In this document: positions 38,101 to 50,576 of the stretch, one piece after another
Layout: each line of letters starts with the position of its first letter
Numbering within the stretch: the first letter of the stretch is position 1
Origin: Wuchereria bancrofti
Taxonomy: Eukaryota; Nematoda; Chromadorea; Rhabditida; Onchocercidae
Direction: 5' to 3'
Length of the DNA: 56,435 nucleotides
Assembly: GCA_005281725.1 (NCBI GenBank)
Contig: SSBO01000018.1
Coordinates: 1 to 56,435 of the forward strand
Notes under the pieces: generated by a model
What the model saw: only the letters and a program-made list of their open reading frames with translations
Database searches by the model: none
What the model was told of the DNA's origin: nothing
Position numbers and translations under genes: made by a program

Positions 38101-41079
38101 ATCAAACTGTCAACGATCACTACTTCAGTGCTAAATTTAATTAACTGATCATTCATATGCAAGCAATTCAATTTATATCGGTAATATACAAATAAATTTC
38201 ATACTAAAATTTCCATATTTCCCTTAATTTACTGAGTTGCATCTAATATGCTATTAAGATTACAAATTATATTAAGCTAATATCTATGAATCGTTATGTA
38301 AGATGGAATTTAAGACACGTGCACGTGTTTCCTGCAAAATTTAAGACATGTTACACACATGCTTCCCGCACACGTGTTTATTTGTTACATTTGTTTGTAA
38401 AATAGTAAGGATATAATAATACTAAGATATCGATTTTATTTTTTAACTTTTCGAATAGTATCTTTGTTAGCCAAATTTCTTTTCATTTCATCGATTTGCT
38501 AAAATATTTAGTGAAGTGGAAGAAAAGAAAAAATGAGGAAAAAGCATCATATTATTCTCAAGCTAACATTTTTTTCCGAATCCGAGAAATATCTGTTCCG
38601 TATTTTTCTATCCTCTTTTTTACGATCGTAATTCTAAAAAAAAAAAAAATTTGCAAAATGAAACTTTTTACGAACAAAAAGTTTATACGTGAAGTAATAT
38701 TAATAGTAAAGTAGAACAAAAACGAAAAAAATATTTTTTATAGATTAATAATAAAATTATAAAAAGAAATAAAATATCCATAAGATTTCGTTAGTAATTC
38801 GGTGTCAAAAATAATAAATCAACTAATGTGAAATGTAACAAAAGGTAATATAGTGATCTTAAGAAAGGCTTACGAAACAATATCTATGCACCTGTGAACA
38901 ACTTAAATACAAATAGTTTACTACAAGAAAAAAGTGTAAACAATAAAAATGATTCGTTCACTTCACATTGTCAGAAGTTAGTGTTCAAAGATTAAATTAG
39001 CTAATGTGAAAAGATGCACTTTAAAGTTCTTTAGCAGTATGAAACATCAACTTATATCTAGTCACAACACCTATCACAAAATGAATATTCATTTTGATAC
39101 TTTGTTCTAGTCTGCGATAATGTGCAACACCATTTGATAATGCATTGAAAAGATTATTCACAGGAGTAAACATAGTTGCATCTACATTCTAAGAAAGTGG
39201 AAACATTCTAAAAGATTATTTAGCCCATTTTAAAAATGGAAAAATGTGTGTGTGTGTGTTAATTTAAACAAAGGAAAGAAGAAAACACAACAAAATAACT
39301 TGTAAAGAAAAAAAAACGGAAAACAATTTGTTAAAAAACAAACAAAATTGTGAAAAGATTAGAATGGAAAAAGTGAAGAGGAATGTGAATGATAAAGTGA
39401 TGAAATGTTAATATTTCTAAAGTTACTTTAACAAGAATGCTTGTAAATGTTGACCCTTCATGTTTCGGTGATAAATCCGTTGTTTGTCTTGATTAGCAGC
39501 TGACTGTGACTAAACTGGAATATTCAAATTAATGTCTATCTCGAATTTCCAAAAAAAAGACGGAACGATAAATTCAAACAAACTACATTAAAAAAATAGA
39601 CAGAACTGTGGTTGCTCCAATCATATCTGAAGCAAATACTATTTAAAACTTACACTGACGGAAATGGAGTGAGTTGCTGCCGGCATAATGCAAATCATTG
39701 GATGACTTGACGTGCTTTTACCATTGTTACAATCTGAAAAGTTTCTATTAGCAATGTTTAAGTTCATTTTTTAAATACATTCGGCTATAGTTTTAATAAA
39801 ACATCTATTATATTCATATGTTATTATTGTTAAGCAAAAAAAACAGTAAGTTTAATTTCTAAATTCTAAATATATTTAAGTACACTTTTTCCATATCACA
39901 AAAGACATTATCAGAAGGACTGGGATGATTATGTAAGCTTGAACTATAGGAAAATTACATGCATTATAACTATGCAGTAAATTACTTACTACTGAAATAA
40001 TTTTAAAAATTATAAAAAGAAAACTTATTTCTATTAGAAAAGTCAAAGTATAAACCTGTTGAAGGGGAATCTGAGCGGGAACAAGACGACTTGGATTAGG
40101 CGTTGCAGTGAATTTCGTTTCCAACTGATTTATTTGTGCCGCTTGCAGGAAATTTTATCAGGAGCATTTTGATCCTTTAAAAACCTATCACATATTTATT
40201 TACTCTTTTTTTTTAATCTTGTGAAATCTGGCAAACAAATATTTTTTCAAAAAAAGTTTCATTAATGTTCGTAGTTAGATTAGGCGATTATTATACGATT
40301 ATTAATTTAATTAATCTTGCAAAATCTGGCAAATAATCATATTTGATAAATTTTTTTCGCGAAATCAATATAAATTTAAATAAGTAACCAATTATTTAGC
40401 CAAATGCATACATTCGAGGTAGAATATGTTGGCGAATAATTCCCAGAATCACTGGTGGATAGTATCAAATATTGACGAGTCATCCGTTACAAATACTCCA
40501 TTATTATTTTGTGAATTCAATTCGAGTCCCAAATTATCAATAACTTCCGAAAGCTAAAAGTAATTATTATCAAATTAATAATGTATAAAATAAGTGCTAT
40601 TCTAAATTGCTAAGGAAAAAAGGAAAAGAATTGATTTATTATTTTAGAAATTCTTACTGACATTTCAATATCAATGATTTATACTNTCCCAAATTATCAA
40701 TAACTTCCGAAAGCTAAAAGTAATTATTATCAAATTAATAATGTATAAAATAAGTGCTATTCTAAATTGCTAAGGAAAAAAGGAAAAGAATTGATTTATT
40801 ATTTTAGAAATTCTTACTGACATTTCAATATCAATGATTTATACTTTTATAATTCATTAACAATCGAGAAAAGATTCAAGAAGTGTAAATGATCAAGAGT
40901 ACATTGATAACTATTAGCTAGTTTTTTAGATGTGATAAATAAGAAAAAAGAACCTAATCATTTCTTTGTTCGTTGGTCTTGTTAAGATTGATACCAGAAT
41001 CACTTGGAGAAAGTAAATTCATTGGATGAAACTGATCAAAATTATTCTCCAAATAGCAATAGCTATCACCAAAATCCAT
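35135..41079 (-). CDS. Unrecognised multi-exon minus-strand gene
   Basis: I do not recognise the product. Six 3' exons join in phase through GT-AG introns: 39078-39188 (MFTPVNNLFNALSNG), 37509-37661 (NLDPIPDATSFVALNFAKSN), 36355-36482 (basic RKIRRRENRQRR end), 35766-35877 (KMEATRLKAMHERTWRHIDM), 35428-35490 (CAELARNLKQHEDTLYIVAM) and 35135-35230 (ends LPALSFNGTF-TAA). Likely upstream exons are 39433-39509, 39654-39733, 39889-39950, 40056-40141 (LQAAQINQLETKFTATPNPS), 40453-40553 (LSEVIDNLGLELNSQNNNG) and a start at ATG 41079 (MDFGDSYCYLENNFDQFHPM). Phases of these upstream pieces do not all match, so exons are missing or the borders are wrong. The acidic N terminus, Gln/Ser-rich middle and basic helical tail would suit a nuclear regulator, but that is only a guess. 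A longer form of the 36355 exon, starting near 36531, is open too. Confidence 0.5.
35965..36309. repeat. 165-bp direct duplication flanking 15 Ns (assembly overlap)
   Basis: Bases 35965-36129 recur as 36145-36309 around Ns 36130-36144, in an intron of the minus-strand gene. Confidence 0.93.
38316..38327. promoter_or_regulatory. Overlapping double E-box CACGTGCACGTG
   Basis: Two perfect CACGTG sites share no spacer, and a third CACACGTGTTT follows near 38370. They sit in the 1.4-kb intron between two minus-strand exons (39078 and 37661). bHLH proteins of the Myc/Mondo/MXL type bind CACGTG. Function here is inference only. Confidence 0.35.
40527..40845. repeat. 159-bp direct duplication flanking an N (assembly overlap)
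   Basis: Bases 40527-40685 recur as 40687-40845 around one N at 40686. The copy includes the 5' part of the minus-strand exon at 40453-40553, so the second version is a truncated exon. Confidence 0.93.
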
Positions 41080-42400
41080 TATGGAATCAAAAAAGAATAG
41101 TTTACAGATTAATTAGGAACATTAATAGCTGGAATTAAAACAATAAATTGTAAAATTAAACATCTCATATATATTAGATAAATGCAGTCTTTGCACAGAA
41201 ATGAAATATAAACAAATTAAAAATGAAATATAATTATGAAAGAAATCGATTAAAAAAAAAGTGCATTGAAATAGTTTGTAAAAAATTAAGAAAGATTATA
41301 AATATAAAATCAAAAACAGTAAATATAAATAGTGTAGGGAGTAAAAGTAAAAAATTAGAATAGAATTGTAAGATATGAAAGAGTGAGAAAAAAACATAGA
41401 TATTCATGTAATGATGGCAGAGAGTGGGAGTAAAAATTAGAATACATTGTAAGACATGAAAGAATGAGAGAAATTATAAATATTCCTGTATTATAATAAT
41501 AGCGGAGGGTGGGAGTAATAATAATATATTTTCTTTTTCATAAAAAGGAAGTGCTAGGATTAATAAACGATTACGACATGCAATTTCTCATCAAACTATT
41601 CGATCACATTGAAATCGTTGGCTATTTGTCCCATTACCTAACCAGGTGGGGATTTCAAAAAACGAATTCTTTAATTTAATTTAAAATATCTCAAGGTAGG
41701 CGGTATGTTGCTTATATTGTTTTAGCAATTATTAATTTCCGTCAAGTTGTAACACATGTACGTCATCTTATCATCGCTTTTTACGCTTAGCATAGGATGT
41801 AATTTTAATAATTGTACTTTGTTAGAGATTTTTAAGAATACGCGCGTGAATGTACGTTATATGACCTTATGATTTTATATTGACCCATAATAAAGCGGGA
41901 ATATGTTTGTGATATAAAAGTATTTTTGAAATAGCTACTTTTTTCTCTTTCTTCATTTCTCTGTCTCCCTCTGTTTTTCTCCCTTGCATTCTTTGCCAGA
42001 TGTCATTTTACAAAATCTTTTATTAACCTTATAATATTTTAAAATCATCTGATAATTTCTCCATAATTTTTTGTATTTTGTTGTGAAACACGTGAATTAC
42101 ACTTTAGAAATTTTGTATTTCGATTTTTGTTTTAGTCATAAAAATGTTGATGAATATTAAAGTTATCATTCCATTAACCTTTTCATTAATCTTTTATAAA
42201 TCAACAACATTTAAGCCAAATAATAAGTAAAGATGGGAAGTAATTCGAGTAATTGTCCTATTTTTTTTAATGAAATTGTCCTATTCCTTCTTTTTATTAG
42301 TATTATGGAATTTTTGTTGTGGTAAAAATAAATGAAGATTATTTGTAGTGGCATTAATGAAGTGTTGTGTTAAGATATATTAGCATTTTAGTTTGCAAAA
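41080..42400. other. Non-coding region upstream of divergent starts
   Basis: No coding segment is recognised. It lies between the proposed start of the minus-strand gene (41079) and a plus-strand start at 42401, so it may hold promoters of both. No specific site can be supported. Confidence 0.4.
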
Positions 42401-42907
42401 ATGGATTCAAAACGTACAGGTGCAATCAGACGATGGGTTAGTTTATTATCGTTTACTATTGTAATTGAGCATTATGTGATATCTTTAAAGTTTTTGTCGC
42501 GAAATCGAAATAATCTCGCGAACCTCCAAATAACTTACCAAATATATCAATAAAATTGTATTAATCCATAATACTAAATTTCGTTTTAATTGAACGTTAG
42601 AAGTGTAAAACTGTCTCAAATTATACATCATGTAAGCAATCATTATTTCATCACTCATCTTCCCATTATACTTGAGCTTATCTGCTTGTCCCGACATTTT
42701 TATCGGTTAACAAAGGGTATGTACATTGTTTAATATGTTAAAAATTACTCCTTTGTTCCAAATCAAATTTGCTTGCAATGTCGAAATATTGTAAGGTCTT
42801 TTAAGCTGATAGTCATCCTTTGGCAAGCTACAATATTAATCTCTTACTATATGAAGAGCAAAGATCATTTGATAGCTCCTTACTTAATAATCATGCTCTT
42901 ATTGCAA
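42401..42907 (+). CDS. Candidate small membrane protein, first two exons
   Basis: An ATG exon 42401-42436 (MDSKRTGAIRRW, donor GTTAGT) joins in phase to 42806-42907 (acceptor TCTTTTAAG), which is strongly hydrophobic: LIVILWQATILISYY, then LIAPYLIIMLLLQ, ending at a GTCAAT donor. The basic N terminus followed by two hydrophobic segments suggests a multi-pass membrane protein. A possible short 3' exon near 43087-43129 (YCCYRLIPIYCGC then TAG) would fit but is not proven. The family is not recognised. The intron between the two exons contains an antisense ATG exon (42539-42697), so at most one of the two models may be right. Confidence 0.4.
42539..42697 (-). CDS. Candidate first exon of a minus-strand gene
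   Basis: A 53-codon frame runs from an ATG at 42697 (context GATAAAAATG) to a perfect GTAAGT donor at 42538, phase 0. The product begins MSGQADKLKYNGKMSDEIMI and ends in a hydrophobic stretch LVLWINTILLIYL. I found no following exon and do not recognise the sequence. It lies inside the intron of the plus-strand candidate. Confidence 0.3.
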
Positions 42908-43265
42908 GTCAATGCCCACTATATAAGGATTTAAATCCTTTGTCTCAATCAGTTCTAACAGTTTTTTCCTTACCAGTAAGCTACGATTCGGCTGCTCTCC
43001 CTTTCCCACAATTCAATTCATTTCACCATCAATATATTCGTTCATCCATTTTCTTCATCAAATTCGTAGATACTCTACGAAATTATCAGTATTGTTGCTA
43101 TAGATTAATACCTATATATTGTGGGTGTTAGTCAAATAAAATCGTTAAAACAAATCTTTCTCATTCAACGCATTCATCTATACCAACAACTACAATAACA
43201 AACAAGGAAGGACTTTGAGCATACGGAAGTTATATTCAGACTGAACCCCAACTTTCACAACAGGT

Positions 43266-43353
43266 GTAATGTCTATTGTAATCCGATGTAATGTCTATTG
43301 TAATCCGATGTAATGTCTATTGTAATCCGGTGTAATGTCTATTGTAATCCGGT
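43266..43353. repeat. 22-bp minisatellite, four units
   Basis: The unit GTAATGTCTATTGTAATCCG plus two bases (AT or GT) is repeated four times head to tail, with an A/G change at unit position 21 in the last two. Confidence 0.93.
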
Positions 43354-43587
43354 ACATACCACATCCGCATTAAAACTATGCAATTTAGAAATATCAATTT
43401 CGAATCAGCAAATTTTGTCTAAAATTTCGAAATTTAAGTGAAATTAGATATGAAAATCTTGATTTAACATTTTAAATAATGTAACACTTTTGGTTTTACA
43501 GCTCAAAATTCTGTTGGAAACTTTAAAAAAAATCAAGCTCGGATGAATTACCCAAAGTTCTTGTCTATGCTTATCTGAAAATGAAAG

Positions 43588-43637
43588 ACGCACGGACCCA
43601 CGTCAATACCGCACGCACGGACCCACATCAATACCGC
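43588..43637. repeat. 25-bp tandem duplication
   Basis: The 25-bp unit begins ACGCACGGACCCAC at 43588 and is repeated immediately from 43613, with one G/A change. It is GC-rich compared with its surroundings. Confidence 0.9.
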
Positions 43638-44322
43638 CACGTGTGCCAATAATACAAAGTTTAATGAATTATGGGAGTGATTCCATTATGCAACTTTACA
43701 TTCTCAACATTTCTTGTTGAAACAAATTACATAAAATTAACGCGTAAATTTTAAACTGAAATTCTTACTGTCAAATTCGAAACTTATTTTAGCTCTAATG
43801 GAAACTCTAATTTCAAGTCATCTACTATCGTAAGCTGCAAAAATTAGAATTGGACTTTCTGAATGAAACAGATTTTGGCTTTTCTTGGAAAATATCACAC
43901 GAAAGATATCACAGAGTTTGACGAGAGCTTCTTATCTATTATAGCATCTATTATTGCATCTTCACGCAATTGTTTCTTGATGTATATTATAGCATCTTCA
44001 CGCAATTGTTTCTCGATGTAATATAATATTCTTTCTCCTCAGACAAGTTCAACAAATGTTATAAACTATTGCTTCGATGCTTTTTGAAATTTTGATTTGT
44101 ATATGACAGAAAGATCATCCATTGATAAATCTGTAAAATTTTCCGACTAAAATCCACATGATGGCACGATAATTACTATTATTACTACTATTTCTATATT
44201 CTTTCATGTGTAACTTCAATTGTTCGGAAGAGGCAACGAAAATTAGCGGTGGCATCAATGAGGAATCGAATTTGATCTCTTCAAGGCTCCCATCATGCAT
44301 TCTTTTTTCTTCTTGAAATTTA

Positions 44323-44370
44323 TCAGAAAATTGTAATTACGATTATCCAATCGTAATTACAATTTTCTGA
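44323..44370. repeat. Perfect 22-bp inverted repeat with 4-bp loop
   Basis: Arm 44323-44344 (begins TCAGAAAATTGTAATTACGA) is exactly complementary to 44349-44370 around ATCC. Confidence 0.93.
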
Positions 44371-45060
44371 ATAAGGCATAATATATTTTCTGGTATTTAT
44401 ATTAGAAAATAAATGAAGCTAAACTGATTAGAATCACCGTTGATTTCATCTGCTTAGGAAAGAACAATGAAATGGTTTGAGAGTTGATAAGTGGTGATAA
44501 AAGTTATCATAAATCATCCATTGAATTATCAGATAAGATAATCTTGGAAAAAAGAAAAATCAATCATAACTTTAATGACTTCCAAATTCAAACAGTTTTT
44601 CCTTTTTGAAGTTATTTTGGAATCTTGGAAATCGAACATCGCATATTTCTTTTGTAGACTTCTTTATCACACAATCTGATGTGCCAAGTGATCATGATTA
44701 TATTTAAAAATGGGTCGAGAGAATTACAGTTGACTATAATTGGTTTGTGCTTCTTCTATCTTTCATTAGCTTTTCTCTGATTTTAAGTTTCAATGAGCAA
44801 TGTCAAATATTTCTTTACTTAGCAAATGAAAATAGCTGTATTAAAGATCTTATGTCTCCTTGAGTCATATCTGCACTCAGTAATCCTATCACGATCTAAG
44901 CAATAACGAGAACATACGAACTCAAAAAAATTGTCAGATAGTTTGCAACGAATATGATAAGTTTCTTGATTTGATATCATAAACACTTGCCTAGTAGTTT
45001 ATGTTAAAGATTTGCTGCCAAGTTTGTTAATTGAATTAAAGCACTTAATGATATATGCAG

Positions 45061-48000
45061 GAAAGAGAGAGATGCAACAACGTAGAGGATTTTAATAGAA
45101 ACGCGTTCAATGGTGAACACGGAGCTCGTTTAGCAATATCATTGACTCCGGAATTAGCACCTGAACCATATCATATTAGGTTATCTATCATTAACTTTAT
45201 GATCTGAACTAATCATTTTAACTAAAAAACCAGGAAAGAGGCAGTCCAAGAGACAGTCCGCGCCACAATGGCGGAGCTATGATGTAATGAACAAAGATTA
45301 CTGTTTTAAGTGATTTTAATCCGCTTTGTAACCTTAACATCCATAAAATCCCTCCCAACTTTCTTCCTTACAAAGTCATGCGTTATAGCTTCTTGTCTCG
45401 GTATGGGTCGGTTGGGAGGTGTCTAGCTTGCTTATATCTTTAAATATTTTATAATTAAGTTATGTTTGTGTGTTATGTATCAATTCGTTATTGTGACGTT
45501 GTATAATTTTTAATGTTAATCTGTGGTTTAATTACCCAAGTTTGAGGTTTGAATAATAAAGTATTTCACGAAGACTCCCACAGTACACGTACACAGAACG
45601 GAACCAGTACAGATTCGAGAATCTACCAGTATCGAAGGCAAAGAAGTCAGCGATCTGAACTGTCAAGGAAGGAAACCTACTTTGTTTCGCAAGGAAGCAG
45701 AGCAGTAAGAAAGGGTTATTAAATTTGTTTTTACACCATGTGTTATCGTGAAGATTGGTTGGTTTTATAGGTTAATCGAATATACAGAGCAGGAATACGT
45801 AATAATTGAGAAAAATAAGACGGTTGATGGTGAAAATTGTGAACTTCTTCGATCAAGATTTTTTATTCGGCTTATGCTATTTAGTCTTAGGTTTATATAT
45901 GTTAAGAGTTGGGAGTGGTTTACAATAGAATTACAATGAATTACAACAGATATTACACAGGATGTTCATTTGCATATAAGATAACAAAAGAATAGCGTAT
46001 GAATTATCATAGGTATTACACCGGATGTTCATTTGCATACATGATAGAAAAAAGATAAAATAAAAAGATTAGTTGTGAATGTGAGAACAAATTATTAACA
46101 TTTGATAACAAACTTCTGACATATGACTAATAGATTATTATTGGAGTATCGCGATATTGAATTCGCGACATGCGTCGTCACCTAAGCAAAATCATTTTTC
46201 CTTTTCGTCTTCGACCTCGCAAAATTCTGATTTAAAAAAGTATTTGATTTTTTCTGATCTAATAAAGTGAGAAAACTTGACAGAATGCAAAGAAACCTTG
46301 CAAAAATTTTTGCAGTTATTTAAGAAATGAGAAAGCTTATCGTCCACGTGTTGGTAAATTGGCATGTGAGGTAACTTTTTGTATTCCAATTATATCTCAT
46401 ACATCACCTTTTCTATCAACAGGATTCAATTTAATTTGTCCTTATATATTTTTTAATTTGTTTGAAAAAGTCTCACAGTTTGCAAATAAAATTTATCCAT
46501 TTTTCAAGATTTTAATGCAGTTTCTTCAAGTTCAACTATTAACTAACAACAATCATTGTAATTTTCTAAATTTTCAAATACTCAAGAAATTTTCCCAGTT
46601 CTTTATTCGGAAATCCGGAGTGCATGCAAAAAAAGTATTTGGCGACAGATGGCAGTCGATTTAGTCGTGACCATATCATCGGATTTCGGGGTTACATTGG
46701 GAAACTGCGCATAACGGATCGCTTTATGAATCATTCAGAGTTAATTCGCAGGGAAATGTCATTGAAGAATTTTCAGACATCCGTCAGCGGAAACACCTTT
46801 GTATGCATCATCGGTTGGGTGTTAGTATTTAGATTCAAAGAGATTCTATGCTTCCCATTAATAAGAGATTTCATTGACAAGAGGTATACGAAAGCAAGAA
46901 GTCCCGCGGAAAGATAAACCACGAAATATAGAAATACCTCATTTCAGTCAGACTGTTTGCGATAATCCAACGGTGGCGAGCAATTATTTACGTCAATAGA
47001 ATTTGCACATTGTCAAAAAATTGAAATATCGGGTAGTATTGATCAACGATGATGATGGAAGATGAGACTATTTGCTTGACATTGAACTGTCTCCTCGTTT
47101 TTTCTTTCCCCTTACTTTTCTCTCCTCTACTTGTAGGAGAAATTAATTAACAAGAAACCAGTGGAATGAATAAATGATTAACGGAACTAAAGAAATGATA
47201 ATTACTACTTTCAAATATTCTTTATAATAGTTTTACTATTTATACTTTGCTCATTATGAAATGATAGAAACAGTAAAGAGTTTAAACTATCAGAAAGATT
47301 CACGAGAAATAATTGTCTCTTTTACATTTGGTATTGAGATTTGTTAGAATTTAAGTTATTTCAATTAATTAAACTACTAAATAGAATCCTATTTACTTGC
47401 AGCAGTGTGAATATACGGATGAATTCAGTGAGGCGACAACATGTCGGACTTCTGGAGGCTTTTGCGTCATACAACATCACATACGTTCAACTACTCTCTG
47501 TCTTTTTTCCTCAGATTATTTGATGCTAGCTACGTTTCTATTAACACCGTGCTGAAGATGGGATCTTGAGATGATCAATATCCGCAACACGTTTAGACGT
47601 AAAATTATTGTATTTGGTTGTCGGTCATAGTGATCGGTAACAAACGCTGTGACATTGAATGTCGTCATGCCATTACCGGTGATGACGGTAGTGATTGCAA
47701 GACGCAGGTAATACAGATTTCATTAAATTACCTGCTGCTCACTCTTTTCCATCTATTCTCAAGAATGGATAAAATTTAGAAATGGAATTTGTTGAATTAC
47801 TTTCCTTCTTTTGGAATATTTCACTAAAAGAAAAACTAATCAGTTGTTTATATCAATGAAATAATCAAATCTGATTGAGAAAAGTTGAATTCCTTTTTGT
47901 GAGTAAAAAAGAAAAAAAGAATTCGAAGTCCAATAAACTGGGCTATTTATAGGCCAAATGTGAAAAATAGATGCTCGGCAATAAACAATGTGAATTGGAA

Positions 48001-48629
48001 TGTAACAGTCGTGAAAACAACCGGAACAAAAGCGACTGCTGCACTGGTCTTGCTTCCAGCGATAATCCCTTCTGCGTAGATCCTGCTTCTATCCTTAGGT
48101 TTGCTTATGAATTAACTTTTTGCTACAGCTGCTTTAAAGCTGCACTAAATTTATGTGCAGAATGACTCGATTTAAAATGAGGAATTAGGCGCACGAAATG
48201 TCTTACAATAAATCATTGGCGATAGACATAATGAAAATCATTCTTATTCCAATTAAATGCATTGCTCTGAGAGGAATTTAAGTGTCATTTGCTTTTAAAA
48301 ATGTTGAATTTTAATTTTAAAGAGAGAAAACAAATAAATTCAGGTGTTATATCAATGTCGAAGAATACAAAGCGACAGTTGGAGTAGACAACGAGAATGA
48401 ATTGACGGGACAGTTTGGTGATTGGATGGCAAGCGATTTAGTGGGCTTTTCAACATTTCGATGCGAAAAAAATGTAGTAATCAAGGTGAAATACTACTTC
48501 GTTATGATCATTTCGGGACACCTCAACAAATCAATAATTTAATTCATGAGATTGGCCATATTCGGTTTTTGGCAAGTTCATCACGGGGTCAGTGAAGTAC
48601 CATACAGCGACCTGTGTCTATGATGACTG
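45061..48629 (+). pseudogene. Pappalysin (PAPP-A-like, M43B) metalloprotease pseudogene
   Basis: Exon-like pieces follow the pappalysin order. A LamG-like end at 46621-46800 (IIGFRGYIGKLRI) is followed by 46948-47061 (QTVCDNPTVASNY, then KYRVVLINDDDG). Next come 47403-47707 (HVGLLEAFASYNITY, then LNR1 GNKRCDIECRHAITGDDGSD) and 47971-48098 (LNR2 GNKQCELECNSRENNRNKSD, then CC). Exon 48344-48629 has a calcium/substrate region, ILLRYDHFGTPQQ, and the zinc motif HEIGH at 48545-48559, followed in another frame by FGFWQVHHGVSEV. The join 48098 to 48344 is in phase. Lesions: TAG at 46997-46999, frame changes near 47540, 47625 and the A7 run at 48466-48472, and one inside the zinc motif, where the third ligand His is also replaced by Gln (CAA). 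Earlier exon-like pieces at 45061-45179 and 46316-46370 may be its 5' part. Active relatives are secreted proteases that cleave IGF-binding proteins in vertebrates. Confidence 0.75.
45281..45600 (+). mobile_element. Solo or remnant BEL/Pao-type LTR
   Basis: The stretch ends with GGTTTAATTACCCAAGTTTGAGGT (45525-45548), identical to the LTR-end motif at 5637-5660. The preceding 250 bases share smaller blocks with that LTR (TGTAAT..AACAAAGA at its start, GGTTGGG in the middle). No gag or pol follows on the plus strand. It lies between two exon-like pieces of the pappalysin pseudogene, so it probably inserted into an intron or after the gene died. Borders are approximate. Confidence 0.6.
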
Positions 48630-49852
48630 GTAATAACTTTTTCTTTTCTTCATCAGATTTGTTGCATACATTTCTTGAAAGAACTTAAAGGTGTTGCGTT
48701 TTGGTTTACAATTCTGATGCACAGATTTTATATTATTTGAAAGGAATGAAATAAAATGGAACGAGTTGTAACATAGTGGTATAGAAAAAAGTACTAAGAC
48801 TAGACAAAAAGGAGGATATGATTAAAGATATAATAACTTATGTGCGCAGCGCAGTTACTGAAAAAAGTATTAAAACAAAGCTGTTGAGGTATATATTAAA
48901 TTAAAGTTTAAATGATTGGGCACGACAAGTAATAAGCTTCATGAATCCATCCTTCCAGTTCTAATATTATAAAAAGTTGATTAGCTCGAAATTGATTCCC
49001 AGATGCTTATTAATGGACTATAATGTTAGATGATTACATAAGATATGAGATCAATGCTCACAATGCATCAAAATATAGCCTACAGCTAATATCAAAATAT
49101 TTTCAAGAATGAGGATAGAAAAGCACCTATATAGTTATTAATACATTAAGAATATAGAAAAGCAGGCTGCTGTACCAGATAAAACCAGTGATTTCATTTC
49201 ATGTTTCGAATCCACTTTGATTAGCCTGTAAAGTCCTAAGATCATAGTTTCTACTTAGCAATTCGATTGGAACAAATAAGAAAGTTAAAACAATAAGCGC
49301 CAAACTGTAACAGCTTGGTTTCTTATTTTATACCTACATGTAACAGAGGTGTAGAAAGTTCAAATAGGTCCAATCCACTGTTAATGAGAATATGAATATT
49401 TGGAATCAGAATTCTTAGATAAGAGATAAACTGTTCTTAGCATAGTTTATTATAATTAATTACTCAAGTTCAAGCCATAAGAGACTACGTTCATACTACA
49501 CCAACAACATTAAAATCCTTTTCAACAATTTGTTTATAAATAGAACATAGCAGTGGCTGTCTCGTAACTTTTTGATAATAAAGATTAATAACGGTTCTAG
49601 AATCTCAACTGGTTTATCTGCAGTACTATTGGCCTTCTCAACTCTTCTTTCTTGCTTGTTCAAAAAGATATCACATCTTCGCAAGATGCAGAACCTTAAG
49701 AGAAATTCTTGTAAGAAATATCTTATTCAAAATTACCTCTATCGTTCCTTTCCTATTTAATACATTTCTCAAGTGACATGCTAAGCGATACGAATCCAAC
49801 GGTCAAGAATACAGCGTGTACTGGTCCAGAAAAGGGATCCATGTGATGTAGC
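48630..49852. other. No recognised gene
   Basis: The stretch lies between the pappalysin pseudogene and the truncated minus-strand retroelement. It may contain decayed pol of that element, but I could not identify RT, RNase H or integrase motifs. Confidence 0.45.

Positions 49853-50576
<724 letters not shown>

Larger units (their letters stand above)
42908..45060. other. Non-coding region with short repeats
   Basis: It holds a four-unit 22-bp minisatellite, a 25-bp tandem pair, a 36-bp tandem pair near 43956-44030 and a 22-bp-stem hairpin. Apart from the possible terminal exon near 43087, no gene is recognised. Confidence 0.55.
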
